The notes under the pieces are model-generated. The model had not been told where the DNA came from. It worked only from the letters and a program-made list of their open reading frames with translations, and made no database searches. A stretch of DNA of 64,000 bases, taken from the NCBI RefSeq assembly GCF_006715305.1, contig NZ_VFMY01000001.1, positions 4,278,001-4,342,000 on the forward strand, in the 5' to 3' direction. Position 1 is the first letter of the stretch; every line of letters begins with the position of its first letter. Positions 54,151 to 62,960 of the stretch are shown piece by piece. A program made the position numbers and the translations under genes. The DNA is from Arthrobacter sp. SLBN-100. Lineage in GTDB: Bacteria > Actinomycetota > Actinomycetes > Actinomycetales > Micrococcaceae.

Positions 54151-55572
54151 CTAGGCCTTGTGCGGCGGACGCGTCATGGACATAACGTCCAGTGCGGTAT
54201 CCAGCTGCTCCTCGGTGACCTCGCCGCGCTCCAGGAAGCCCATGGCGACAACTGTCTCGCGGATGGTGAGGCCCTCGGCCACGGCCTTCTTGGCGATCTT
54301 CGCCGCGTTCTCGTAGCCGATGTACTTGTTCAGCGGCGTCACGATGGACGGAGATGCCTCTGCCAGGAAACGGGCGCGCTCCACGTTGGCGGTGATGCCG
54401 TCGATCATCTTGTCCGCCATGACGCGGCTGGTGTTGGCCAGCAGGCGCACGGATTCGAGCAGGTTTGCTGCCATCACCGGGATGCCGACGTTCAGCTCGA
54501 AGGCGCCGTTGGTGCCGGACCAGGCGATGGCGGTGTCATTGCCGATGACCTGGGCGGCCACCATGATGGACGCCTCGCAGATGACCGGGTTGACCTTGCC
54601 GGGCATGATCGAGGAGCCGGGCTGCAGGTCGGGGATGGCGATCTCGCCAAGTCCGGTGTTGGGCCCTGAGCCCATCCAGCGGAGATCGTTGTTGATCTTC
54701 ATGAACGAGATGGCGATGTTGCGCAGCTGGCTGGACGCCTCAATCAGGCCGTCGCGGTTGGCCTGGGCCTCGAAGTGGTCGCGGGCCTCGGTGAGCGGGA
54801 GCCCGGTGTCCGTGGCGAGCAGTTCGATCACGCGTTCGGGGAAACCGGCCGGGGTGTTGATGCCGGTACCCACGGCCGTGCCGCCGAGCGGAACTTCGGC
54901 AACGCGGGGGAGGGAGGCGTTGATGCGCTCGATGCCGTACCGGACCTGCGCGGCGTAGCCGCCGAACTCCTGGCCGAGCGTCACCGGGGTGGCATCCATG
55001 AGGTGGGTGCGGCCGGACTTAACGACGTCCTTGAACTCCACGGCCTTGCGCTCCAGCGACTCGGCCAGGTAGCCGAGGGCCGGAATGAGGTCGTTGATCA
55101 GGGCCGACGTCGCTGCAACGTGAACCGACGTGGGGAAGACGTCGTTGGAGGACTGCGAGGCGTTGACGTGGTCGTTCGGGTGGACAACCTTGTCGCTGCC
55201 GGCGGCCTTCAGGGCACGGGAGGCGAGCTCGGCGATGACCTCGTTGGTGTTCATGTTCGAGGACGTGCCGGAGCCCGTCTGGAAGACGTCGATGGGGAAG
55301 TCGCCGTCGTACTTTCCGGCGGCCACCTCATCCGCCGCGTCTGCGATGGCCTTGGCAAGCTCTCCGTCGAGCACACCCAGTTCAGCGTTGGCCTGGGCGG
55401 CAGCCTTCTTGACCCGGGCCAGTGCTTCAATGTGCGCCCGTTCCAAAGTCTTGCCGGAAATGGGGAAGTTCTCCACTGCACGCTGCGTCTGCGCGCGGTA
55501 CAGTGCGTTCACGGGGACGCGGACTTCGCCCATCGTGTCATGTTCAATGCGGAACTCTTCAGTGGAAGTCAT
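54151..55572 (-). CDS. fumC: Class II fumarate hydratase
   Basis: 473 residues; converts fumarate to malate in the TCA cycle. Signatures: [58 protein letters not shown] and [16 protein letters not shown] (about 323-338), all intact. Oxygen-stable class II enzyme without iron-sulfur ligands. ATG 55572 follows TAAGCT by 6 nt. It stands alone on the minus strand with its own terminator. Confidence 0.97.
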   Translation of the reverse strand: MTSTEEFRIEHDTMGEVRVPVNALYRAQTQRAVENFPISGKTLERAHIEALARVKKAAAQANAELGVLDGELAKAIADAADEVAAGKYDGDFPIDVFQTGSGTSSNMNTNEVIAELASRALKAAGSDKVVHPNDHVNASQSSNDVFPTSVHVAATSALINDLIPALGYLAESLERKAVEFKDVVKSGRTHLMDATPVTLGQEFGGYAAQVRYGIERINASLPRVAEVPLGGTAVGTGINTPAGFPERVIELLATDTGLPLTEARDHFEAQANRDGLIEASSQLRNIAISFMKINNDLRWMGSGPNTGLGEIAIPDLQPGSSIMPGKVNPVICEASIMVAAQVIGNDTAIAWSGTNGAFELNVGIPVMAANLLESVRLLANTSRVMADKMIDGITANVERARFLAEASPSIVTPLNKYIGYENAAKIAKKAVAEGLTIRETVVAMGFLERGEVTEEQLDTALDVMSMTRPPHKA

Positions 55573-55578
55573 GGGGCT

Positions 55579-55584
55579 AGCTTA
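55579..55584 (-). promoter_or_regulatory. Leaderless-type -10 box of fumC
   Basis: TAAGCT on the minus strand, 6 nt before the ATG; TTCGAT lies 17 nt further upstream as a possible -35. Confidence 0.55.
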
Positions 55585-55648
55585 GGGCGGTCCGGCATCC
55601 CATCGAAAACCGTGAAGAGCATGCTACGGGCGGACTTTTGCCTCCGCG

Positions 55649-56263
55649 CTAGAGCTCGCCGATCCCGGAAACAACGTTGGCGCGGCCCTCGGCCAGGCTG
55701 TACGAGAGGCCGATAACGGCGGTGCGTCCGCTTTCAATTGCGTCCGAGATCACACGCGAGCTGTCCGCCAGCCGCTGGGAGGTCTGCTTGACGTGCTCCA
55801 CCACCATGTCGTTGACCTCGTGCTTGTCCTCGCGCATTGAGGTCAGCACCGACGGCGTGATGCGCTCCACCAGGTCGCGGATGAAGCCCGGGGGCATGTC
55901 GCCGGTGTCCACGGCGGCCTTGGTGGCGCTGACGGCGCCGCAGCTGTCGTGGCCCAGGATGGCAATCAGCGGCACCCCGAGCACGCTGACGCTGTACTCC
56001 AGCGAGCCCAGGACGGCGTCGTCGATAACCTGTCCTGCCGTGCGCACCACAAAGACATCACCGAGTCCGACGTCGAAAATGATTTCCGCGGCGAGCCGTG
56101 AGTCCGAGCAGCCGAAAATCACGGCGAAGGGGTGCTGGTTCTCCACCAGCGAGGACCTGCGCGAGGAGTCCTGGTTCGGGTGGGAGGATTGGCCGGCCAC
56201 GAAGCGTTCGTTTCCTTCGCGCATCCGGCGCCAGGCAAGGGCAGGAGTCAGGTAGGTAGTCAC
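55649..56263 (-). CDS. Beta-class carbonic anhydrase
   Basis: 204 residues; hydrates carbon dioxide. Zinc ligands and the catalytic dyad are in FGCSDSRLAAEIIFD (Cys and the Asp-Arg pair, about 51-65) and LGHDSCGAVSATKAAV (His and Cys, about 103-118). The VVRTAGQVIDDAVLGSLEYSV segment is also typical. GTG start at 56263; both TAAGGT 7 nt before it and AAGGAGG just upstream are visible. It follows the DUF4245 gene by about 10 nt, so they are probably one transcript. Confidence 0.94.
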   Translation of the reverse strand: MTTYLTPALAWRRMREGNERFVAGQSSHPNQDSSRRSSLVENQHPFAVIFGCSDSRLAAEIIFDVGLGDVFVVRTAGQVIDDAVLGSLEYSVSVLGVPLIAILGHDSCGAVSATKAAVDTGDMPPGFIRDLVERITPSVLTSMREDKHEVNDMVVEHVKQTSQRLADSSRVISDAIESGRTAVIGLSYSLAEGRANVVSGIGEL

Positions 56264-56273
56264 CCTCCTTACC

Positions 56274-56963
56274 TTATGGGGCAGGGCTGGCCGCAGGTGA
56301 AACTGTGACGGCGGGGCTGCTGTCCAGGGACTTCACGACGGCGTCCGCCAGGGTGGCGAATTCGTCCAGTGGGGCTGCGCCGGAGAGGATGACGGTGGTT
56401 CCGCGGTACTCGAGCACCATCGATTTTTCGCCTTTGCCCGTGTCGCGGAGTTCCCATTCCTGCCCGCCGGCATTGCGGGATCCGGTGACCGGTGCGTTCT
56501 GTGTCTGCTGGAGGAGCCAGGTGGGATTGGCGGTGCGGGTCTGGATGAGTCCAATGAAGGACTCCTTGGGCGTGATGTAGCCGACCTCCCACGCAGGTAC
56601 GCCGCTTGCCGTGCCGGCTTCCCACCTGGCGTAGTTCGGCCGGAAGGTGTTGCCGGTGTCCGGCGCTACCGGTGTGAATCCGGCCACATCTGTTGCGTTC
56701 CGGGCTGCGGCACTGACGTCGATGTCAGGCCGGTAGCCGTCGGTTTTGGGGGAAGGGTTCATCAGGACAATGGGCAGGAACGCCGCGATGCTGACCGCCA
56801 GTGCAATGATCATGCCGATCACGGAGGCGTTGGCCCGCTTGGCAGCAGCGGCCGGAATTACAGGCTTAACCGGGGCCGATCCTCCGGGTGCGCCGGCGCC
56901 GCTGTTGCTTCCGGATCCGGCTGGTTCGGGGGTGGGGCTGGTTCTTTCCTGCATTTCGCTCAC
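56274..56963 (-). CDS. DUF4245 domain-containing membrane protein
   Basis: 229 residues. A Pro/Gly/Ser-rich cytoplasmic N terminus (about 35 residues), one membrane helix (ASVIGMIIALAVSIAAFLPIVLM) and an extracytoplasmic domain with PSPKTDGYRPDIDVSAAARNATD and ARWEAGTASGVPAWEVGYITPKESF, the DUF4245 pattern. The family is restricted to actinobacteria and usually stands next to glpX, as here. Function unknown; a lipid- or cell-wall-related role is a guess only. Confidence 0.88.
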   Translation of the reverse strand: MSEMQERTSPTPEPAGSGSNSGAGAPGGSAPVKPVIPAAAAKRANASVIGMIIALAVSIAAFLPIVLMNPSPKTDGYRPDIDVSAAARNATDVAGFTPVAPDTGNTFRPNYARWEAGTASGVPAWEVGYITPKESFIGLIQTRTANPTWLLQQTQNAPVTGSRNAGGQEWELRDTGKGEKSMVLEYRGTTVILSGAAPLDEFATLADAVVKSLDSSPAVTVSPAASPAP

Positions 56964-57164
56964 CCCTCAATAGTCCCCCATGCCGGTGCACAACTCACAT
57001 TCGCCGAAGCCGCGGCGGACGTCGCGCCCGGCGGGCACATTGCGCCGCGGCGTCATGCCGCTGCCCGAACGGAGTACCGCGACTATGATCAATATCAGAG
57101 GAATCACCGCGCTGCTGCACCGGCGGGGCGGGTTCAATGATCGCCACTCGAAGAAGAGGTTCAC

Positions 57165-58202
57165 GTGTCACCAGCGTCCATGACCCAGAAATACTCCACG
57201 ATCTCCCCATCCCTGGCGGTGGGACATGATGAGCCGGACCGCAACCTTGCCCTCGAGCTTGTCCGCGTCACCGAGGCCGCAGCCATCGCCGGCGGGCACT
57301 GGGTTGGCTTCGGCGATAAAAACACGGCCGACGGCGCCGCCGTTGACGCCATGCGCTCCTTCCTCCAGACGGTCCACTTCAATGGCGTAGTGGTTATCGG
57401 CGAAGGCGAAAAAGACGAAGCCCCCATGCTCTTCAACGGCGAGCGCGTAGGTGACGGCACCGGCCCCGAGTGTGACGTCGCCGTCGACCCCATCGACGGA
57501 ACCAGGCTGACCGCCCTCGGCATCAACAACGCCCTTGCCGTGCTGGCAGTGGCCGAACGCGGCTCCATGTTCGACCCCTCCGCAGTTTTCTACATGGAGA
57601 AGCTCGTCACCGGCCCGGAAGCCGCGGACATGGTGGACCTCCGCCTGCCCGTGAAGCAGAACCTGCACCTGATCGCGAAGGCCAAGGGCGTCAAGGTCAA
57701 CCAGCTCAACGTGATGATCCTTGACCGCGACCGGCACCGCCCCCTCGTGGAGGAAATCCGTGAAGCCGGAGCGCGCACCAAGTTCATCATGGACGGTGAC
57801 GTTGCCGGGGCCATCGCCGCGGCACGTTCCGGCACCGGCGTTGACGCGCTGATGGGCATCGGCGGCACGCCCGAAGGCATCGTCGCGGCCTGCGCCATCA
57901 AGTCGCTGGGCGGCGTGATCCAGGGACGTCTCTGGCCCACCAGCGACGAGGAAAAGCAAAAGGCCATCGACGCCGGCCACGACCTCGAACGCGTCCTGTC
58001 GACCAACGACCTCGTCTCCAGCGACAACTGCTACTTTGCCGCCACCGGCATCACGGACGGCGACCTGCTCAAGGGTGTCCGGTACTCCAAGGACAAGGTC
58101 CTCACCCAGTCCATCGTGATGCGTTCCAAGTCCGGCACCATCCGTTTCGTGGACGGCGAGCACCAGGCCAGCAAATGGGAAGGGTACGCCCGCAAGAGCT
58201 GA
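57165..58202 (+). CDS. glpX: Class II fructose-1,6-bisphosphatase
   Basis: 345 residues; dephosphorylates fructose 1,6-bisphosphate in gluconeogenesis. Motifs: AAAIAGGHWVGFGDKNTAD, VVIGEGEKDEAPML (metal-site Glu, about 75-88), DVAVDPIDGTRLTALG (about 104-119) and GIGGTPEGIVAACAIKSLGG. This lithium-sensitive type is the main form in actinobacteria. The GTG at 57165 has AGAAGAGG upstream; an ATG at 57180 is the alternative. Divergent from DUF4245. Confidence 0.96.
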   Translation: MSPASMTQKYSTISPSLAVGHDEPDRNLALELVRVTEAAAIAGGHWVGFGDKNTADGAAVDAMRSFLQTVHFNGVVVIGEGEKDEAPMLFNGERVGDGTGPECDVAVDPIDGTRLTALGINNALAVLAVAERGSMFDPSAVFYMEKLVTGPEAADMVDLRLPVKQNLHLIAKAKGVKVNQLNVMILDRDRHRPLVEEIREAGARTKFIMDGDVAGAIAAARSGTGVDALMGIGGTPEGIVAACAIKSLGGVIQGRLWPTSDEEKQKAIDAGHDLERVLSTNDLVSSDNCYFAATGITDGDLLKGVRYSKDKVLTQSIVMRSKSGTIRFVDGEHQASKWEGYARKS

Positions 58203-58221
58203 TCCCCTCCTGCCCGACACG

Positions 58222-58255
58222 GATCCCCGGAGCGCCGCAGCGTGCTCCGGGGATC
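58222..58255 (+). terminator. Terminator after glpX
   Basis: GATCCCCGGAGC (58222-58233) pairs perfectly with 58244-58255, 10-nt loop. Confidence 0.7.
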
Positions 58256-58275
58256 TGCCGTTTCAGGCCTTGGTA

Positions 58276-58281
58276 TAGGGT
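58276..58281 (+). promoter_or_regulatory. Leaderless-type -10 box of the FemX-like gene
   Basis: TAGGGT ends 7 nt before the ATG at 58289; it overlaps TATAGG, which may be the real box. Confidence 0.4.
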
Positions 58282-58288
58282 TGAAGCC

Positions 58289-59344
58289 ATGATTCCTGCT
58301 GTTGTGCCCTGTACTGACCGCGCCCTCTGGGACGAATACGTTGACCGGTTTCAGGGACACCCGCAGCAGCTGTGGGGCTGGGGCGAGACCAAAGCAATGC
58401 ACGGCTGGTCCGTGGACCGGGTACTGGTCAACGACGGCGACAAGACTGTGGGCTGTGCCCAGTTGCTGGTCCGCCGGCTCCCGTTCCCCTTCCGCGCCCT
58501 GGTATACGTCCCCCGCGGCCCGATGTGTTCGGTGGAGGACGCCCCGGCCGTCCTGGCCTGCCTGGCCGGCCATGCTGCCGTCCGCCACCGCGCAGTGGCG
58601 CTGAGCATCGAACCGGACTGGGACGAGGAATCGGCCTTCGCCGGTGCCGTCGCATCCGCCGGCTTCCGGGCCACCACCAACACTGTGCTGATCCCGCGGA
58701 CGCTGATCCTGGACCTCACCAGGACGGACGAGGAACTGATGGCGGAAATGTCCAAGTCCACCCGGGCGAACATCCGCAAGGCAATGCGCAGCGACGTCGA
58801 GTTCCGCAAGGTCAAGAATGACGCCGAGCTTGAACAGGTCCTCGCGATCTACCACGAGACAGCCGGGCGCGCCGGCTTCGGCATCCATGAAGACCAGTAC
58901 TACCGCGACATCTTCCACAACATGGGGGACGGGTCACCGATCATCGCAGCGTTCGACGGCGAGCAGATGCTGGCCTTCGTCTGGCTGGCCCGGAGCGGGT
59001 CCACGGCCTTCGAACTGTACGGCGGCGTCTCGGCTGTTGGACAGAAGCAGCGGGTGAACTATGGCGTGAAATGGGCCGCCCTGCAGGCCATGCGTGAAGA
59101 CGGCTGCTCCCGCTACGACTTCAATGGCCTCCTCAACGACGGCATCTCCGACTTCAAGAAGCAGTTCGCCAAGCACGAAAATATGCTCCTGGGTACGTGG
59201 GAAAAACCGCTCTCACCGTTCTACCCCGCGTACGCCCAGGCAATGCCCTTGGCCCGCCGCGGACTCCAGCAGGGGCGGCGGCTCCTGAAGACCGCGTCCG
59301 GCCGCGTCCGGCCACTCGTCCAGAGGCTGCGCCCGGGCAACTAG
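58289..59344 (+). CDS. FemX/FemAB-like aminoacyltransferase (peptidoglycan bridge)
   Basis: 351 residues with the double GNAT fold of FemABX proteins: FQGHPQQLWGWGETKAMHGW near the N terminus, RALVYVPRGPMCS, then LILDLTRTDEELMAEMSKSTRANIRKAMRSDVEFR, the coiled-coil entry typical for the family, and ELYGGVSAVGQKQRVNYGVKWAALQAMREDGCSRYDFNGL. It would add an amino acid from aminoacyl-tRNA to the lipid II stem peptide (known role of the family). ATG 58289 is chosen from the -10 box and family length. Confidence 0.88.
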   Translation: MIPAVVPCTDRALWDEYVDRFQGHPQQLWGWGETKAMHGWSVDRVLVNDGDKTVGCAQLLVRRLPFPFRALVYVPRGPMCSVEDAPAVLACLAGHAAVRHRAVALSIEPDWDEESAFAGAVASAGFRATTNTVLIPRTLILDLTRTDEELMAEMSKSTRANIRKAMRSDVEFRKVKNDAELEQVLAIYHETAGRAGFGIHEDQYYRDIFHNMGDGSPIIAAFDGEQMLAFVWLARSGSTAFELYGGVSAVGQKQRVNYGVKWAALQAMREDGCSRYDFNGLLNDGISDFKKQFAKHENMLLGTWEKPLSPFYPAYAQAMPLARRGLQQGRRLLKTASGRVRPLVQRLRPGN

Positions 59345-59352
59345 CCGCGTCG

Positions 59353-59400
59353 GCAAAGGGCGACGACGGCACCCGCCGCGGTGCCGTCGTCGCCCTTTGC
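59353..59400. terminator. Bidirectional terminator between femX-like gene and manA
   Basis: A perfect 20-bp stem: 59353-59372 pairs with 59381-59400 around an 8-nt GC loop. One of the strongest hairpins in the window. Confidence 0.88.
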
Positions 59401-59402
59401 TG

Positions 59403-60674
59403 TTACTGGCCGCGGGTTGCGCCCTGGGGCAAGCCGGTGGTCACGGCGAACGCGAGCGCCGGTTCGGTGCTGCCCGCCACTGGATGAACGTTGACGGGCG
59501 CCTCGGCCGCAGCCAGGAAGGCGCTGCCGCCGCGCGAGAGCTGAAGGTCGCCCTTGGGGGAATCAAGGTAGATGTCCCCGGCCACCACAATCACCACTGC
59601 GGCGCCGGACTGTGCCAGCGGCACGGGGCCCGCGTCCGGGGCGAGCTCGATCCGCTGGAGCTGGAATTCCTCGAAGGGCGGCCGGAACAGCTCCTGGTCC
59701 ATCATGGTCCGCTCGGCTTGAAGCATCGGCACGGCGACGGGCTGGAAGTCGATGGTCCGCAGCAGTTCCGGGACGTCGACGAATTTGGGCGTGAGCCCGC
59801 CGCGCAGCACGTTGTCCGAGGACGCCATGACCTCAACGCCAAGCCCGTGCAGGTAGGCATGAACGTTTCCCGCCGGCAGGTAGACCGCCTCACCCGGCTC
59901 CAGCGAGATGCGGTTGAGCAGCAGCGAGATCAGGACTCCGGGGTCACCCGGGTACTTCTCGTTGAGGCTGATGACCGTGGCCAGCTCAGTTTCGAAAGGT
60001 GCCAGCGGGGCTCCGGACAGAAGCGCGGCAACCACCAGGGCCGTGTCGTCAGCCACTGACTGGCCGCCCGTGATCAGCCGCTCGAAGGCTGCCTGGAGGC
60101 CCGTGCTCTCTTCGCCCGCCGCGAGATCCTCAAGCAGGGCACCGATCAACGCGGGCACCTGGCCTTCCACCGCATCAAAGGCTGCCGCCACCTGCTGCAG
60201 GATTTCCCGGGTCTGTGCTGCGGGGCGGAAACCGCACAGCGCCTCAAACGGTGTCAGGGCGAAAATCATCTCGGGTTTGTGGTTGTCGTCCCGGTAATTC
60301 CGGTTGGGGGCTTGCGCGGCGAGGCCCTCGGCATTCTCCCGGGCAAAGCCGGCCCGCGCCTGTTCCAGGCTCGGATGGACCTGCAGGGACAGCGGCTGGG
60401 CGGCAGCGAGGATCTTGGCCAGGAACGGCAGTCGGGGGCCGAAACGAGCCACCGACTCCGCGCCGAGGAAATGCTCGGGATCGCGCGAGATCAAAGCGTC
60501 CAGCGCAGTGGCCGAGCCGTCCTCCGGAACGCGGGCCACGGAGGGGGAGTCGGGGTGCGCGCCGATCCACAGCTCCGCTTCGGGACGGCCGGACTCGGCG
60601 CGCCCCAGCAGGGCGGCGATCGCGGTCGTTGATCCCCAGGCATAATCCCGAAGGACGTTTTCAATCTCGTACAA
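59403..60674 (-). CDS. manA: Mannose-6-phosphate isomerase, class I
   Basis: 423 residues; zinc enzyme interconverting fructose 6-phosphate and mannose 6-phosphate. Motifs: YAWGSTTAIAALLG, ELWIGAHPDSPS, AAQPLSLQVHPSLEQARAGF (zinc Gln and His, about 95-114), NHKPEMIFALTPFEALCGFRP and VYLPAGNVHAYLHGLGVEVMASSDNVLRGG. It feeds mannose 6-phosphate towards the guanylyltransferase at 5715-6848, after phosphomannomutase action encoded elsewhere. TTG start at 60674; upstream is closed by an in-frame stop. Confidence 0.95.
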   Translation of the reverse strand: MYEIENVLRDYAWGSTTAIAALLGRAESGRPEAELWIGAHPDSPSVARVPEDGSATALDALISRDPEHFLGAESVARFGPRLPFLAKILAAAQPLSLQVHPSLEQARAGFARENAEGLAAQAPNRNYRDDNHKPEMIFALTPFEALCGFRPAAQTREILQQVAAAFDAVEGQVPALIGALLEDLAAGEESTGLQAAFERLITGGQSVADDTALVVAALLSGAPLAPFETELATVISLNEKYPGDPGVLISLLLNRISLEPGEAVYLPAGNVHAYLHGLGVEVMASSDNVLRGGLTPKFVDVPELLRTIDFQPVAVPMLQAERTMMDQELFRPPFEEFQLQRIELAPDAGPVPLAQSGAAVVIVVAGDIYLDSPKGDLQLSRGGSAFLAAAEAPVNVHPVAGSTEPALAFAVTTGLPQGATRGQ

Positions 60675-60712
60675 GTCGGTGTCCGTTTCCTAGGTCTGAA
60701 GGGAAAGTGGGC

Positions 60713-62365
60713 CTACAGGGGGGCGCACTGGCCGTTGGTCGCCACCAGTTCCCGGATGGCTTGTTCGTCGCCCTGGCGCTTGAGCTCGTTGAGCATGGCC
60801 TCCGTGATTGGCTCACCGTCAGGGGTGGTGGTCACCGGCGTGAAGTCCGACGGCGGGGGAGACTGCTGCGTCCGGGTGCCGCCGGCCAGCAGCCCAGCAG
60901 CGGGGGAGAGGGCCGGTGCAGCCTGCAGGTGTCCTGTGGCGGCGGCCGGGACCACCAGGGTGTCATCAGGGGAACCCGCGGACTGGGCTTTCGACGCCGA
61001 CGCCAGCAGCTGGTCGACCCGCTCGTGGATCACGTCGAAGTCGGGAACAGTGGAGAAGGACGCGTCGAAGTCCGGCGGGCCGATGGTGAGCCGCTTGACG
61101 TCCTGGCCCTTGGCCTTGATCGCCAGGTCCACGAAACTGCCCAGCTGGGAGGCGGATATATTGGAGTCCACCACCTTGGTGCCCGCGTTGGCGATGTCCT
61201 CGAACTTGGCCAGCAGCGTGGCGGGGTCCAGCTGCTTGAGCATTGCCTGCTGCACGCACTGCTGGCGCTGGATGCGGGCGTAGTCGTCCACGAATTCACG
61301 CGACCGCCCGTACCAGAGCGCGTGATAACCATCCAGGGTCTGGTCGCCTGCCGGGATCCAGCCCAGGGGCATACCGTGGATGCCGTTGGCCTCATCAATC
61401 GTCTCGCCGCTGATGGGCACCCAGCCTCCCGCCTTGATTCTGATGCCGCCCATGGCGTCGATCAATTTGGAGAACCCCTCCATATCCACCAGCACGTATG
61501 CCTGGACCGTGATGCCCAGCGTCCCGGAGACGGCCTCGAGGGTGGCCTGCGCGCCGGGATCTGCGACGCCGGGGTAGAGGTCGGCGTGCTCGTTGGTCAC
61601 TTCGGTGTTGATGGCATTGATGAGGCACTCGTCACCGCAGTCGTAGCCGTCCGGGTAGATGGCCCGCATGGGGGAGTCCTCGCTGAACTGGGCGTTCTGG
61701 AGGTTCCGGGGAACGGAGATGATGGCGGTTTGGCCGGTCTTGGCGTCGACGCTCAGGACCGAGAGGCTGTCCGTGCGCCTGCCGGTACGGTCGTCACCGG
61801 CGTCTCCGCCCATCATCAGGAAGTTGTAGCGGCCGTCCACCGGGTCAATGGCGGGGCCCGCGGAGAAGATGCTGCCGATGGCATTGCGTCCTACGTTGAG
61901 CAGGTACGCGGCGTAGCCGAGCGAGCCGCTGCCCAGGACCATCGCCAGCACCAGGGCTATAACGACGGCGGGCCGGGCCGGCGGCGCCAGCAGCACCGGG
62001 CGGATGAGCCGCAGGGTGTTGATGAACAGGACCGCCCAGCCGGCAGCCAGTACCGCCAACACGATGATGATGGCGAGTGAGGCAAAAGGATTGGTAATGG
62101 TGTTGATGAGCACGGTCCGGTTGACCAGCAGCAGGAGTAGGGCCAGCACCAGTGCCGCCCAGACGCAGAGCGTCACCCGCAGCGCGGCGCGGCCAAGTTT
62201 TCGGTCGCCGGCTACGAGCTGGGCGCTTCCGGGAACCAGGAGGGTCATCAGGACAAGCACAAAGGCGCGCTTGGTCCGGACCTGGGGGGAGGCGCTGACC
62301 GGATAGCGGACGGGGTCGGTCAGCGCAGTGTCCGAGGGCGACTTCTGGATCTTGCTGCTGGACAT
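60713..62365 (-). CDS. LCP (LytR-CpsA-Psr) family cell wall ligase
   Basis: 550 residues. The N-terminal 170 residues hold about four helices (ALRVTLCVWAALVLALLLLLVNRTVL; FASLAIIIVLAVLAAGWAVLFI; VVIALVLAMVLGSGSLGYAAYL), more than most LCP proteins. The LCP domain follows with YNFLMMGGDAGDDRTGRRTDSLSV, VSVPRNLQ and DYARIQRQQCVQQAML; its Arg/Asp residues bind polyprenyl phosphate. LCP enzymes attach teichoic acids or polysaccharides to peptidoglycan. ATG 62365 has AAGG close upstream. The C-terminal tail is Pro/Ala-rich. Confidence 0.9.
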   Translation of the reverse strand: MSSSKIQKSPSDTALTDPVRYPVSASPQVRTKRAFVLVLMTLLVPGSAQLVAGDRKLGRAALRVTLCVWAALVLALLLLLVNRTVLINTITNPFASLAIIIVLAVLAAGWAVLFINTLRLIRPVLLAPPARPAVVIALVLAMVLGSGSLGYAAYLLNVGRNAIGSIFSAGPAIDPVDGRYNFLMMGGDAGDDRTGRRTDSLSVLSVDAKTGQTAIISVPRNLQNAQFSEDSPMRAIYPDGYDCGDECLINAINTEVTNEHADLYPGVADPGAQATLEAVSGTLGITVQAYVLVDMEGFSKLIDAMGGIRIKAGGWVPISGETIDEANGIHGMPLGWIPAGDQTLDGYHALWYGRSREFVDDYARIQRQQCVQQAMLKQLDPATLLAKFEDIANAGTKVVDSNISASQLGSFVDLAIKAKGQDVKRLTIGPPDFDASFSTVPDFDVIHERVDQLLASASKAQSAGSPDDTLVVPAAATGHLQAAPALSPAAGLLAGGTRTQQSPPPSDFTPVTTTPDGEPITEAMLNELKRQGDEQAIRELVATNGQCAPL

Positions 62366-62375
62366 GGCCGCCTTC

Positions 62376-62960
62376 CTAACGGCTGCCCCGGAGCGGCCCG
62401 TTGCCTTCTGCGAAGACCTCGCTGACCTTCTGCCGGAGGTTCGCCCCCTTGCGGCTAGCCACCGCGTTGAGGTCTGCGGCGAATTCGATAAGGTCCGCGC
62501 GCAGCGAGGCGGCGAGCTCATCAGTGCCTGCTGCCAGCATCCGGACCGCAAGGAGTCCGGCATTGCGGGCGCCCGCGATGGAAACCGTGGCCACGGGAAC
62601 GCCGGCCGGCATCTGCACGATGGAGAGCAGGGAATCCATCCCGTCCAGGGTCTTGAGCGGTACGGGCACCCCGATCACGGGAAGGGGCGTGACGCTGGCC
62701 AGCATTCCGGGCAGGTGGGCGGCACCACCGGCGCCCGCGATGATGACCCTCAGCCCGCGCTCGTGCGCCGTCTGGCCGTAGCGGATCATCTCCGTGGGCA
62801 TGCGGTGTGCGGACACAACATCGGCTTCGAACGGTATCCCGAACTCCGCGAGGGCTTCCGCTGCTGCTTCCATCACGGGCCAGTCGGAGTCGGAACCCAT
62901 GACCAGGCCCACCAGGGGGCTGGCTGCGGAACCTTGGACCCGGGCGGCTTCGGCACTCAT
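62376..62960 (-). CDS. purE: 5-(carboxyamino)imidazole ribonucleotide mutase
   Basis: 194 residues, class I PurE, which shifts the carboxyl group made by PurK in purine synthesis. Motifs: [21 protein letters not shown] (about 17-37), [14 protein letters not shown] (about 48-61), [16 protein letters not shown] and [35 protein letters not shown] tail of about 30 residues beyond the core is present. It overlaps purK by 4 nt and is followed by the LCP gene after about 10 nt. Confidence 0.96.
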   Translation of the reverse strand: MSAEAARVQGSAASPLVGLVMGSDSDWPVMEAAAEALAEFGIPFEADVVSAHRMPTEMIRYGQTAHERGLRVIIAGAGGAAHLPGMLASVTPLPVIGVPVPLKTLDGMDSLLSIVQMPAGVPVATVSIAGARNAGLLAVRMLAAGTDELAASLRADLIEFAADLNAVASRKGANLRQKVSEVFAEGNGPLRGSR